Below are positions 19,496 through 29,959 of a DNA stretch of 64,000 nt, piece after piece. The DNA comes from Limnephilus marmoratus (Eukaryota > Arthropoda > Insecta > Trichoptera > Limnephilidae): assembly GCA_917880885.1 (NCBI GenBank), contig OU862915.1, forward strand, positions 39,750,676 through 39,814,675. The letters are read 5' to 3'. The notes under the pieces are model-generated. The model searched no databases. It had not been told where the DNA came from and was given only the letters and a program-made list of their open reading frames with translations. Both the position numbers and the translations under genes were made by a program. Numbering within the stretch: the stretch's first letter is position 1; each line of letters starts with the position of its first letter.

Positions 19496-19897
19496 TGTTA
19501 AGATTTCAGGTACTGAAATATTAATATTTGTGATTGTCACCCTAATGGTTGTGGCAACATTTTTTGTGTTGGCAATTGCCAGGGCGATTTCGTATTGCCA
19601 CGGATTTTTTAATTCCTTCTTCTCTTGTTACCATCCGTCTTGGGCGGGTCGTTTTTGGGCAAAACGTCTGCTGCCAGGTTTTCACTTCATGTGGGTTATA
19701 AAACCGCGGAGAGAGATAGCATCATTGGGCTCACCGTACATGAGCTACCCTACGGGTCTTTTATTGTTTCAATAAAGACCAATTATTCAAGAGCTGGAGT
19801 TATTATTGAAGAGTTACTCCAGCCACACTTCCCTTGGAATCTGGTGTTACCACGCCGGATTGCTTTGTCAGGAGAGCGGAAGTTGAGATCCTGAACA
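19496..19897 (+). repeat. 3' LTR of BEL/Pao element
   Basis: 402 bp, apparently identical to 13555-13956. The AATAAA at 19771-19776 would direct 3'-end formation of the element's RNA. It is followed by the right target duplicate TATTG (19898-19902). Confidence 0.95.
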
Positions 19898-19902
19898 TAT
19901 TG

Positions 19903-20269
19903 TATTAAGATATTTGAACATGAACATGTACGCAAATTATTACATCATCTAAATGTACATTATATTTTATATGCTAAAATAAAAATACAATATTCAGCAC
20001 AAATTTCTAATCACAAAATATATTATTAACTATAAACTCGGTCTACCTATTGAAATCAAAAATTACAATCTCTTGTCGAAAAAAAATAAAACTTATAATA
20101 CTTATTTATAACTTATTATACTTAAAGACTTATTTTTGACTTTAAGTACTTTTGTTTTAAAAAATGTTAATGGTACTATAGACATACTCTGCCTTCATAT
20201 ACCAACGAGAAATAATCAAGTAGTTTATTAAAAAAATTATTTAGGAATGTAGATTTTAAGAATGCATTT
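19903..20269. other. Unassigned AT-rich sequence
   Basis: No ORF or repeat recognised between the BEL element and the foldback element. Confidence 0.35.
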
Positions 20270-20514
20270 CTGGGGTCCTAGCATGGTCGATCGACATAGG
20301 TTTTATCGAAAATGTCGGTAACTTGCCATCGCTCCTGAGCACGACTGCAGACCGCTAACGAACCAACAATAGTTCACAATGACTAGGGGTTTCAAATATA
20401 TTTGACGTAAACTGTTGTTTATTGGTTAGCAACCTGCAGTCGTGCTCAGGAGCGATCGCAAGTTACCGACATTTTCGATAAAACCTATATCGATCGACCA
20501 TGCTAGGGGGCCAG
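20270..20514. mobile_element. Foldback (hairpin) element, 245 bp
   Basis: The arms 20270-20366 and about 20425-20514 are inverted copies with few mismatches (CCTAGCATGGTCGATCGA, then GTTTTATCGAAAATGTCGGT, then GCTCCTGAGCACGACTGCAG). The central loop is about 60 bases. There is no ORF. Such nearly palindromic MITEs are mobilised in trans. A target duplication was not evident. Confidence 0.75.
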
Positions 20515-20627
20515 GAACCTAAATTCCATTTAACGTTAATTTTATAACATACTTACCGTTTCCAAAAAATAAATTATATATAAAAATTATTTTCAGTTAA
20601 CAGTTTTAAAAAATATATATTATTCAT

Positions 20628-20675
20628 CTTTATTTCATCAAATCGTTCCACAGTCGAGCTGTTGAACTCAAGAAA
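20628..20675 (-). mobile_element. Tiny LINE ORF2 C-terminal remnant
   Basis: The minus strand reads IGRFLSSTARLWNDLMK, the same block as RTGRFFDSFLCSTARLCNDL in the LINE at 2896-3430. Upstream sequence has been replaced by element Z, which begins at 20689. Confidence 0.55.
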
Positions 20676-20688
20676 CGACCGATATTAT

Positions 20689-21130
20689 TTACTAGCTGGT
20701 TCCCGACATGCGTTGCTATGCTATTTAATAAAGAAATTGTTTCTACCTGCGTGTCCTTTCCCATTTGTCCCGTTCCCCTTCCGCCTCCCCTTCCTCTCCC
20801 GCGTCCCTTCCCCTCTCGCGTTCCCACTCCGCCTCTTCAACCTTCCCTCTCCCCACTCCACTCCCCCTTTCCCGTGAACCTCCCTCCCGAGTTCCCCCTT
20901 CCCCCTCCCCGCTCCCGCATTCTGTACATTCAGTTTTTAAACAGTTCGCGTGCCACCTATTGCAAATTTTTTATACAAATTTCATGATGACAGAGCTCAC
21001 CAGTAGTTTTATACAAACCTTGTCCTGACAATAACGAACACAAAAATAAAAGAATTATCCAATTTGGTGCAGTCGTTCGGAAGTTATGCGCGTACATACA
21101 TTTCGGGGATTCATTTTTATTTATAGAGAG
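20689..21130 (+). mobile_element. Dispersed repeat Z, copy 1
   Basis: The head is CTAGCTGGTTCCCGACATGC, followed by TGCGTGTCCTTTCCCAT and a C-rich tract (20760-20910) of CCCCTTCC/CTCTCCC-like words. The far end is TACAAACCTTGTCCTGACAA, CAATTTGGTGCAGTCGTT and GTTATGCGCGTACATACATT. Copies at 29047-29480 (full) and 41692-41840 (head only) share this layout. It is non-coding; the short ORFs over the C-rich tract are compositional. The class is uncertain. Confidence 0.65.
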
Positions 21131-21927
21131 AAGAGAAGAGAGAAGATTAGACTTACATCGTCCCTCCTTTATTATTATCGTATTACCAATCCTGTCACAT
21201 ATGATATGGTGCATACATCCGCCTCAGGCTTCTAATTTCTGATTTATTCGATTGGTTTATTCATCTACCAACACAATTTGTGACTGCCATTCACCAGGGA
21301 CACCCAAAAAGATATTCACAAAACCTATTATAATTCATGTGTCGAATTTTGTTGTCTAACGCGGAAATTAAACGACCGACATTATTAAATTTCGTGAGCT
21401 ATTAGCCTAATAAAATAATAATAGAAAATTTAAATCTCAATTCCCATTATAAGAATAATGATTACATTTTTAAGGTCACCCAGATATTGCAACATACTTA
21501 AAAGATTATTTAGATATAAAATTATAATTTTTTCAAGACATCAGCAGATTTCTTCTAAGTTAATTAAGTTTGATAGGCCTCAATAATCTGTATTCAAGAT
21601 CACAAACACTGGACATATTTTCCATGGAAGTGTGAATAATTACGGATTTGGAAGGAGAACTAATTTCACAAATTTACATAAAACCTTTCGACACCTAAAA
21701 CATTCAATGTTTGAAAATATTTGATCAATTTTAACAGAAGTAACCTTATTGTTGATCCAATTATTAATTTTTGGAATGTCAGGGTTAAAATTACAACCTT
21801 CCGCCGTACGCCGGCTGACACTATTTTCGTAATAACTTACTTGATTTTTGCAAAATTAATTGGACCGTCTTACCAAAAAATGTGTTAACAAATTCATTAA
21901 AAAATATGTATCTCAATTCTACGTCGT
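21131..21927. other. Unassigned sequence
   Basis: No gene recognised. A 25-base AT-rich word (TTTGAAAATATTTGATCAAT) at about 21710 also occurs at 2244, but it is too simple to interpret. Confidence 0.35.
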
Positions 21928-22030
21928 ATCAAATCAAATCAAATCAAAAAATATTTATTGTAAAATAAAAATTACAAAAGGTGTAGCTTATGGGTAGACC
22001 CCATTTCTTCCAGCTAACCACATTTATTTA

Positions 22031-22156
22031 ATTACAATGTTTATATAATATTATTTGTTTTATTATAATTACAATGTTTATATAATATTATTTGTTTTAT
22101 TATAATTACAATGTTTATATAATATTATTTGTTTTATTATAATTACAATGTTTATA
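22031..22156. repeat. 37-bp tandem repeat (3.4 copies)
   Basis: The word ATTACAATGTTTATATAATA recurs at 22031, 22068, 22105 and 22142, exactly 37 bases apart. The copies are almost identical, so amplification is recent. It lies in the 3' UTR of the LINE remnant. Confidence 0.9.
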
Positions 22157-22226
22157 CAGATAAAATAACAATATACCAATGAAAAAAAAATACAAATATA
22201 TATACCAATAAAAATAGGCGTTTCAT

Positions 22227-22640
22227 TTACGTGAGGTATTCACTCAACGTGTAGTGACATTTATTAACAAGGAAAGTGTTTAGTGACGATTTGAATTTGT
22301 GTGTATCTTGTATTTGTTTAATGTTATGTGGAAGGTTGTTATATACTTTAATGGCCATGTAGTATGGTTCTTTTTGGAATATTTTTTTGTTTGATTTTGG
22401 TATTTATAGGTTTTCTGTGAGCCTTGTAGCGTATTTAGGTGTTGAGTTTTTTAGTGGGAACTTGTCTGTAGATGATCGCACTAACATGCATAACTCCATT
22501 ATATATATGTCTGTGACTGTCAGAATTTTCAGATTTTTAAACATAGGTTTACATGAATCTAAACGACCAGAGTTTGTAATTTTTCTTATGCATCTCTTTT
22601 GTATGATGAAGACATCTTTGGCTATATATATATAATATAT
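22227..22640 (-). pseudogene. LINE RT C-terminal coding remnant
   Basis: The minus strand gives IIQKRCIRKITNSGRLDSCK, then PMFKNLKILTVTDIYIMELC, then after one frame change YMAIKVYNNLPHNIKQIQDT and CHYTLSEYLT before a TAA. This is the classic end of Jockey/CR1-type RT proteins (QKRAIRII...LF..L.IL....Y..E...VYN.LP..IK). The frame break near 22400 and the missing catalytic domain make it non-functional. Confidence 0.7.
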
Positions 22641-22716
22641 AATATCCCCGGGATATCTACTTATATTCAGAAAAAAATCTCTATAAGATAATGTTACAAG
22701 AATGTATTATGAATAT

Positions 22717-22846
22717 CTGAAAAAAAGGTAGTAAGTCCAATCAGATGCGCTTGAATGGTCAAGGGTCAGTTGGGAAAGGATGCAGGTATAAAAAAAGGAA
22801 GAAAAAAGTGTTTCTCCAATTTTAAATGAATAAAAATCTCAGTTTT
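22717..22846. repeat. ~125-bp direct repeat, copy 1
   Basis: It matches 24221-24352 at roughly 95 percent identity (AGTCCAATCAGATGCGCTTG, AATGGTCAAGGGTCAGT, AAAGGATGCAGGTATAAAAA). Element Y copy 3 begins immediately afterwards at 22848. The identity of the unit is unknown. Confidence 0.75.
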
Positions 22847-22847
22847 C

Positions 22848-23190
22848 AATTTGGGAGGCGGGAATGGGTACCGCCGCCCCGGGAACCTTTATTGGATAAC
22901 CAACACCTCTGCCATAGGTCACCCCAAGTGGTTCGCTACGTTTGGTGATTTAACAGGGGTGCCCGGGGTCATGGGGTGAGGTTTGTCTAGGTCTTGGAAG
23001 CGGATGACCAAGACACACTGAACCCCAGATTCATACCCACCCCTTAAACCCTTTTCCTTCCCAGAAATCTCCTCTCCTTCCTTTCCTTAAAAAAAACCCT
23101 CCACACAGCATCCCCGAAGATGACACAGGCCCTGAGGGAAATTATTTTCCTCAGGGCCTCCTGTGTGGAGCTCATGTAAAAAATATATAT
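22848..23190 (+). mobile_element. SINE-like element Y, copy 3 (internal deletion)
   Basis: It has the full head (AATTTGGGAGGCGGG, GGTACCGCCGCCCCGGGAA) and the full tail hairpin, but lacks about 100 bases of the body between GTCTAGGTCTTGG and CACTGAACCCCAG. It ends GTAAAAAATATATATA. Copy 4 follows at once in the same orientation. Confidence 0.7.
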
Positions 23191-23192
23191 AT

Positions 23193-23531
23193 GGGGTGAG
23201 GTTTTGTCTAAGTCTTGGCAGCCAATGCGTTTGACCACCTACTGAGTGGCGGGCAGGTTCGAGAGAGATCGGTTGAGGGAGACCTAAACTAGATCTCTCC
23301 AACCGGTCTCTCTCGATCCATCGCCTTGCTCCGCAGTGGGAGGGCTGAATTCATACGTCCGTCACTTTTGAACACAATTCCGCTTCCTATCCACCCCTCA
23401 CATCTTTTCTTTCCCAGAACTTTCCGTCCTTCCTTTCCCTAAAAAGACTTTCCACATAGCATCCCCAAAAATGACATTAGGCCCTAAGGGATTTTTCCTT
23501 CCCTCAGAGCTACCTGTGGGGGAAAAATAAT
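23193..23531 (+). mobile_element. SINE-like element Y, copy 4 (head-truncated)
   Basis: It starts inside the unit at GGGGTGAGGTTTTGTCTAAG and runs to the hairpin tail and an A-rich end with TATA repeats. It includes the body region (ACCGGTCTCTCTCGATCCAT) that copy 3 lacks. The two copies are in tandem. Confidence 0.65.
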
Positions 23532-24220
23532 ATATATATATTAATTAAATAAATTAAAAATATATACATATATATGTACTAGCTAACCCAACCATGCGTT
23601 GCTGTGGCTATCGAAACATAACGCCATCTACTGGATTATTACTCAACCTGGATAACCAAGTGCTGTGTCGATAAATTAACTCACACCGCCATCTGTTAGA
23701 AACTTATTGAACTTACAAATAATTTCAAAGCATTGTCCTATAACAAACATTTAATTCGCAATAATAAATATTGAGGTCAATAATCGAGATGAAAACTATT
23801 CCATCTTTTAAGTAGGACCGAATTACGCGATATTTTTTTAAATATATGTATGTAGAAATATATATTATAAATTATTAATTACGAGGTAATCTCATTTGTT
23901 CTTATTCAAAAGTAAGGAAAAAATGACCTTACTTCGGGTAAAAGGACAAGCCCACAACTTGCTACATCCGTCCACTTCTTCGGTGGACACAAATAATTTT
24001 GAAAAGAATGACTGGATAGCTATTATCTAGAATCTCAAGAAGGTGGTATTGGTCCAAGGTCCACGACGAATAGAGCATCTGGTAAACAGGTGAAACACTA
24101 ACTCATTACGTGTCCAATAATACACGAAGCAATAAAAACACACGAACAAAAGTGTTGCGGGTTAAAGGGCTACGCTCGGCCTTCTTTCTGGAAAATGGAT
24201 GCACAGGTTTTTTGAAAGAA
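23532..24220. other. Mostly unassigned, with transposon remnant at 23580-23710
   Basis: Bases 23580-23625 (ACTAGCTAACCCAACCATGC, TTGCTGTGGCTATCGAAAC) correspond in reverse to 37537-37580, the end of a dispersed repeat. AACGCCATCTACTGGATTAT and CCGCCATCTGTTAGAAACTT follow as two partial copies of one motif. The remainder is unassigned. Confidence 0.4.
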
Positions 24221-24352
24221 TATATGAAAAAAAGGGAATAAGTCCAATCAGATGCGCTTGAATGGTCAAGGGTCAGTCGGGAAAGGATGCAGGTATAAAA
24301 AAAGGAAGAAAAAAGTTTTTCTCCAATTTTAAATGGATAAAAATCTGAGTGA
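24221..24352. repeat. ~125-bp direct repeat, copy 2
   Basis: Partner of 22717-22846 in the same orientation, but without the Y elements that follow copy 1. Confidence 0.75.
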
Positions 24353-24443
24353 TAGAAAACCTTTCTCAAAATATATAAAAAGTATTTAAAATATATAAAA
24401 AGCACAATTTTATTAAAATCCCTTAAATTAAAATTAAGTCATT

Positions 24444-24562
24444 AAAATGTTTTCAAAACATTGAGCAAATATTTGAGCTAACATGAAACATATGGGGGAG
24501 GTTCTGGGGCCGATGGAAAACATGTTTGCTCAAATATTGGTTCAAAATTTTGAAAACATTTT
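24444..24562. mobile_element. Small foldback element
   Basis: Inverted arms of about 35 bases (AAAATGTTTTCAAAACATTG at the left, its near-complement at the right end) enclose about 50 bases with a GGGGGAGGTTCTGGGGCC core. No ORF. Confidence 0.55.
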
Positions 24563-24837
24563 GTCGCTGGAGACCCGGCATACCTCTTCATATCAAAATT
24601 TACTAGGTTGCAATAGAGATACAAGCTAACTGTTTCGGTCACAACATAATCTTTCTTTTTTTCTAATATTCTAATTCATAAATTTTAATTAAAATAAGTC
24701 ACTTTGTACCATTTAATCAAAATAATCGATATGTTTCGAAACCAAAATATTCTTCGACAGAGTATAGATATGTAATTTGCAATTATTGTAGAAATTATAA
24801 ACATTTAGATTTTTTTTTTTAAAACATAGTTTTTTAT

Positions 24838-24962
24838 ATGGGAACGTACTCATACTACGTGACACGTTTAGGGGGGGGGGGGGGGGGGGGTTGGTCACCG
24901 GGGGGGCAAAATGAAAAATGAAAATGGCAAAAAGTTGGTCACGTAGTATGGATACGTTCCCT
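24838..24962. mobile_element. MITE, subfamily B copy 2
   Basis: The ends GGGAACGTACTCATACTACG and, inverted, TAGTATGGATACGTTCCCT match the copy at 6324-6484. The core is an 18-base G run (24872-24889), where the other copy has a C run, so the two cores are in opposite orientation. Confidence 0.7.
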
Positions 24963-25174
24963 AATCACGTAAAATCATAATCTCTGCTCTACACTTTCGG
25001 CGATACTGTTTATTTGAGATCCAGTGACAGTCATAAGTTCATAAGTCATAACATAACTTATTATATTATACTTAGCATATCCAATTATTTACGAATCTCT
25101 CAATGGAAAGACTTCAACCTAAAAAAATGAGGTGACTGGCTATTATTTCACTAATCATATAATAAACAATTTAT

Positions 25175-26640
25175 GGTAGAGATCGAAAAAACGCAAGCCT
25201 AAAAGACATCACAAGGAGATGGAAAAATGGATCACCCTACATCAGCAAGCCTTTATCAAAAGTCATAATTTAAAGAAATGTCGATAGAGACCAGTATAAA
25301 TCATTTCGAGAAATTTCACACAATGGGCTCTTTACGGTAGAGACCTAGGAAACGCTAGCCTAAAAGCTACCACCGGGCGAAGTAAAAATGGATCACCCTA
25401 CATCGGCAAGAAGTCACAAATCAAAGATACCGATAGAGACTATAATTCATTTCGAAAACGGTATCACACAATAAGCACTTAATGGTAGAGATCGAGGAAA
25501 GGACCATAAGGAAAATACCACCGAGAGAGGTAAAAATAGATTACCATAGACTGGCAAGACTTGTTTAGAAGTTACAAATTAAAGAAATACAGATAGTAGA
25601 GAGTAGAGATAGAGCTAAAAGCTATCTGAAGGAAAAATAAAAATGAATAACGTCACATCGGCAGGAACCTTAAATATCAACAAGAGGAAAGAAATACTAA
25701 TGAAATATGACGTCTGAAAAAAGCGTATTGTATCATGGCACAGTGAACTATTATTCATGGTAGAGATATTGGATACACACACAAAGAGCAAAAGCTGCTA
25801 CCAAAAAGAGATAAATAAGATAACCCTACATTGATAAGAACTTTGTTCGTAAATAACTATAAGGGGGCATACATTAATTACGTGAGTGTTTTTTCTTCCA
25901 ATCTAGACCCCCCCTATTAATAAATTTGGGCCACTTTGTATATTTTTTTCAAGTAACGTGAGACCCCCCCCTTTGAGCTCACGTAATTAATTTATGCCCT
26001 CTAAGAAAAAAGAAATACCGACCAGAAGTATTGTTCTTCCTGTGACTAATATTTTAAAAATAAATTCGAGAAAATACGTATTCTCCTGCCGCTGGGAGCT
26101 CTGTCGTAATCATCCTCATTTCTGTAATTAAACATGCGCCGTTTCAGAAAAGTTAGAGCTTACAGGGGATCTATCTACCAGCATATGCCTAAATGAAGAT
26201 TTCGAAAAACGTGTCACAAAATGAGCTATTTATGATAGAATTCACTGAATACTAGAAATGCCTGTGTAGTTTAAACTGAAACCAATAACGCCATTTTATC
26301 TTAAGTAACTTTTGGTAACAGCCCATTTAGCAAGTCCTCTGTCCCTCTACCTGATATCGTATATGGCCATTACATTTTATCAAAATGAAAATGTCACAAT
26401 GATGATGAACCGATTAATTTGAAATATGAAAGAACGCTCTTATTTTTGGATCACGAAACACGCCCACATCCCATTTCTAATATTATTTTATTATTATACG
26501 GCAGAGATAGTAGAAATGCACCCCAAGAAGCACCAAAAGCCATCACCAATAACTGATAAAAGATAAAATGAATAACCTTAGATTGTTAAGACCCTTGTTC
26601 TTGGAGATAAGAAGGAAGGATGAAAGGTTATCGGAAATGT
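25175..26640. repeat. Decayed satellite array, unit ~150-160 bp
   Basis: A GGTAGAGATCG-like start recurs at 25175, 25336, 25484, about 25602, 25759, about 26234 and 26500. Between starts the order is conserved: CCTAAAAGCTACCACC, TGGATCACCCTACATCGGCA, AAAGAAATACCGATAGAGAC, CATTTCGA, TCACACAATGAGC. Units differ by many substitutions and indels, so the array is old. It is interrupted by a MITE at 25862-26002. No coding function. Confidence 0.65.
25862..26002. mobile_element. MITE, subfamily A copy 2, inserted in the satellite
   Basis: The ends AGGGGGCATACATTAATTAC (left) and GTAATTAATTTATGCCCTCT (right, inverted) match 4203-4379. C runs lie in the core (25909-25915 and 25965-25972). On both sides the decayed satellite unit continues (AATAACTATA | AGAAAAAAGAAATACCGACC), so the MITE split a unit. 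Confidence 0.75.
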
Positions 26641-27517
26641 TGGCGATCGAAGCATCGCGCATCCGGCCGCGTCGGATTTCAGTGATCCGATACGCTCCAG
26701 CGAAAGTGTTCCAGTTCCTAACAATAACTTCAATTCTTGAGTAGGTAAAGAGTAGACATGATATACGAGTACTATCGCCGCACGTGTGTGGTATCTTCTA
26801 GGTTGGTTGGTGTACCATAAAAGGATAAAGCATCAACCATGGATTTTGGAAAAGGAGGATTGTTTAACTACCTGTTCTGTTCTTTTGAGATAAAGAAGTA
26901 AGAGATAAGAAACGGGAAAGATAGGAAGATAATCGATGACACAAAATAAAATGGTAAAATAAATAAGCAAATCGAAGAAAAATTATTAGTGTTCGTAGTT
27001 TATGTGAAATTGATTTTACAGAAAACTGAAAATTTAGATTAAACCTTTCGACTCCTACGCCAGTGAAGTTAATTAAACGCATACAAGAAAGAATTTTTAT
27101 TTTAGAAAATGTTTCTGGTTAATTTCAGTCAAAGAAAGACCAAATTTTGCTTATTTTGGGAATATAGGTGCTAAAACAACACATTTCTGTGGGTTTATCG
27201 TTTTAGTATAATCTTTAGTTGTTCGTGTTATGTCCAATTCATCAACTTCAATAGATTTAAATTGGTCATTACTAGTAGTTCTGTGATCAATAGACCTTGC
27301 GTCCAGAGAAGTATGTTTCAAATGATTTTCTCTTAAATCAAAACCAAAATGTCCTCCGAAATCATAAGATTTGGAAGTAAGAACTTAAATACCAAAAAAA
27401 TATTATGCAATTTGTCCAAAGAAAAATAAACTCAATGAAAATTCTTTTTACCATGATATAAAAAAAAAACTTTGGCGTGAAAGTTTAAAGCACAGTTGTT
27501 TAGCAGAATATCACGTA
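26641..27517. other. Unassigned sequence
   Basis: A GC-rich stretch at 26645-26710 (GCATCCGGCCGCGTCGGATT) stands out from its AT-rich setting, but I cannot assign it. No ORF of note. Confidence 0.35.
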
Positions 27518-27775
27518 ACATTGTCATCAAATGGCCATTCAGCGCCGTTTTGTTTTTAGAGATAAAAGATCCCCGTTAAATGTCAATAAAGTCCGTTTCA
27601 TCATTTGAACAAATTGTGATCAGTGGAAGGGGATAACTATCATGTTGTTGAGCATGTCATCTTAGCACAAAATTATAGAAAGCTTAAAATCACCTAGAAT
27701 CAATGTTTAACAGCGACCTTTTAAATGTCAAAAAAGAAAATGGCGTTGAACGGCCATTTGATGACAATGTAACAT
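27518..27775. mobile_element. Foldback element with ~31-bp arms
   Basis: TAACATTGTCATCAAATGGC at the left end is matched in reverse by GGCCATTTGATGACAATGTA at the right. The inner arm ends (CAGCGCC and GGCGTTG) also pair. About 190 bases between them are non-coding. Confidence 0.6.
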
Positions 27776-29046
27776 TTCAATTTCTGCGAAAAAACTGGAC
27801 TTAAATAAACTCATTAAGTTTAAGGATTAAGGCGATCCACTAGTTCACTACTGTGCCGTGGACAGTAGTTCTTCGGTGGACGCCATAGGGGTCACTTTGA
27901 ATAACCGAATTCGTCGACTAGCGGCCGTATTGTAAAATATCAACGCGAAAAATGCATATTTTATTTTATTTTGGGAAGATTGGATGTAAATATCAACTTT
28001 TTTTGCGATTATTATAAAATAAACTGAATTTGCCACATTACACAACAAAACCATATCCGAAAAGGGGTTTATAAATAGGAGAGTTTGGACTTGAAAGTGT
28101 GTTTTTTAGACCTCATACTTTATTTTTTTATAGGCTTATTAAAAAACTTATAAAAAAAATGACCGATATTTTTAAGGGCCAAGGTATGTTCTACACGCAG
28201 TATTTAATTGAAGCATCTACAATACTTCTAAGCGATCAAATTTTCAAAACAAAAACATATGATTTTGCATTATTTACTATGACTTCATCTTAAGAAACTC
28301 GTTAAGGATTTCACACTTGAAAAAATAATCTTTACTGAACCATCAAAACGGACACCATCCTGAAACGGAACGGAAGGTACAAACTAATTTATAGACAGAC
28401 TAAATGCAAAACGGTCGAGCTAAAACAGGACTTCGCTACGCTCAGTCAATTATAAGAAAGCATCCCTGATTTATTCAACACGAATGTAAAGGCAATTTAT
28501 GTGGACATTTAATAACTGGGAGAGCTTTTTAAATATTTTCAAAAAAAGAAAACTTCAATAATTCGTAGTTATACTCGTATGTTAAAGAAATGTAGAGACG
28601 TAAAAACAACATTCTATTCAATCTAAGCAGGTCGTAAAAGAATTTGACTTTTAATCCTTAGGTTATTTACTAGAAAACACTTTACAACCGAACATATGAA
28701 GCTGATATGATACTAAAAATGTAGTTAAATCAAAATGGTGGGTGGTAAAATTTAAAATCCGTGTGAACAAACGAGTTAAACCGTAGTTTATAATAACTAA
28801 ACTATCAAATTAGTGAATTTAAAAAAGATCGTAATTGGACTTAGCCGTTTACGAACTATCGATGTCGTTATTACGATTAAGCTCCTCGAATTATAATAAA
28901 AATATGCAAAAACAAAGACTTTCAATGACACGACCAACTAAAATTGGCGAAAGAAGTACTTAATCGATTGTAAAATATTTTAATTCTGTACATATTTCGA
29001 TTTTGGGCATGCCGAGATTTCGCAATATTTTTTGATTTATTTCAAA
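27776..29046. other. Unassigned, with a remnant of repeat U
   Basis: About 28395-28460 (GACTAAATGCAAAACGGTCG, ACTTCGCTACGCTCAGTCAA) is a diverged match to 39575-39635. The short ORF at 28099-28293 has no recognisable domain. Confidence 0.4.
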
Positions 29047-29480
29047 CTAGCTGGTTCCCAGCATGCATTGCTTTGGCATTTAATAAAGAAAAAAATTCTC
29101 CCTGCGTGTCCTTTCCCATTCATCCCGTTCCCCTTCTGCCTCCGCTCCCTCTCCCGCGTCCCCTTCCCCTCTCGCGTTCCCACTCTGCCTCCTCCACTTT
29201 CACTCTCCCCACTCCACTCCCCCCTACCGAGTTCCTCCCTCCCGTAAACCCCCTACCCGAATTACCCTCCTTTCCCTACATTCAGTCCCTGTACATTCAG
29301 TTTTCAAAGTGCTCGCATGTTCACTTTTTTTATACAAATTTCATAAAACCAGAGTTCACCAGTACTTTTATACAAACCTTGTCCTGACAATAACGAACAC
29401 AACAAAAAAAGAATTATCCAATTTGGTGCAGTCGTTTGGAAGTTATGCGCGTACATACATTTCGGCAACTCATTTTTATT
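29047..29480 (+). mobile_element. Dispersed repeat Z, copy 2
   Basis: Same layout as 20689-21130: CTAGCTGGTTCCCAGCATGC head, C-rich middle, and CAATTTGGTGCAGTCGTTTG near the end. Overall identity is about 85-90 percent by eye. The ORFs over the C-rich tract are compositional. Confidence 0.65.
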
Positions 29481-29576
29481 TATTTTTTTATATTTTTGAA
29501 TGTAGCTATTACTTTGTGGTTATCCATTATAGAATAATGAAATAATTTTACTTTGTATAAACCACTTATTTGATGT

Positions 29577-29623
29577 GCAAATCCGACCGGTTTCGGAACA
29601 AACGTTCCTTCGTCAGGGAAAGC
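29577..29623 (-). ncRNA. Hammerhead-ribozyme-like motif, Penelope arm (minus)
   Basis: On the minus strand the order is stem I strand GCTTTCC, box CTGACGA, stem-loop GGAAC-GTTT-GTTCC, GAAAC, a 2-bp stem III with CG loop, the GTC cleavage-type triplet, then the stem I partner GGATTTGC. This is the order of a minimal type I hammerhead, as described from Penelope-like elements. One extra A lies between the CTGACGA box and stem II, a departure from the canonical core, so activity is uncertain. Confidence 0.5.
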
Positions 29624-29712
29624 TTATACTAATTTGACAGTTTCGAACAATGTTTTATTATGGTAGGGGTGGAGCTGTTTCTAGATAATAATGTAGATTG
29701 GGTAGGTAGGTA

Positions 29713-29802
29713 TTAGTGTAGAGTGGGTGGGTAGGGGAACAAATCCATGATTGGGCTATATGACAATATTTTTTGTTTGTTGATAATAGATTCATTATTT
29801 TT
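29713..29802 (-). pseudogene. Penelope GIY-YIG endonuclease, last ~30 codons
   Basis: The minus strand encodes NNESIINKQKILSYSPIMDL and ends FPYPPTLH before TAA, identical in outline to the C-terminus at 55810-56010. Only the end of the ORF survives here, then an abrupt switch to the inverted arm at about 29803-29812. Confidence 0.65.
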
Positions 29803-29912
29803 CTAATACACACTCTACACTAATACCTACCTACCCAATCTACATTATTATCTAGAAACAGCTCCACCCCTACCATAATAAAACATTGTTCGAAACTGTC
29901 AAATTAGTATAA

Positions 29913-29959
29913 GCTTTCCCTGACGAAGGAACGTTTGTTCCGAAACCGGTCGGATTTGC
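29913..29959 (+). ncRNA. Hammerhead-ribozyme-like motif, Penelope arm (plus)
   Basis: Exact inverted counterpart of 29577-29623 in the right arm. All core words (CTGACGA, GAAAC, GTC) and both helices are kept. The same reservation about the extra A applies. Confidence 0.5.

Larger units (their letters stand above)
13555..19897 (+). mobile_element. Complete BEL/Pao LTR retrotransposon (6343 bp)
   Basis: All structural parts of an LTR retrotransposon are present in order: 5' LTR, primer-binding site, leader, one long gag-pol ORF, polypurine tract and 3' LTR, with a 5-bp target duplication (TATTG) on both sides. The LTRs start TG and end CA and appear identical over 402 bp, so insertion was recent. 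The protein belongs to BEL/Pao by its DUF1759-like gag segment, DUF1758-like protease, YVDD-type RT and the integrase with its C-terminal domain. There is no env. The element is probably non-autonomous, because the RNase H region of pol is missing. Confidence 0.95.
21928..22645 (-). mobile_element. 5'-truncated LINE (Jockey/CR1-like) with (TTTGA)n tail
   Basis: Read on the minus strand: RT C-terminus (22645 to 22227), a 3' UTR of about 280 bp that includes a 37-bp tandem repeat, and a tail of TTTGA repeats (ATCAAATCAAATCAAATCA on the plus strand at 21930). TTTGA-type tails are familiar in lepidopteran LINEs. The 5' end is truncated at an AT-rich boundary near 22640. Confidence 0.75.

Noticed and set aside
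20662..21028. Proline- and serine-rich ORFs
   Set aside because: They are translations of the C-rich tract in repeat Z and also occur at 29032-29387.
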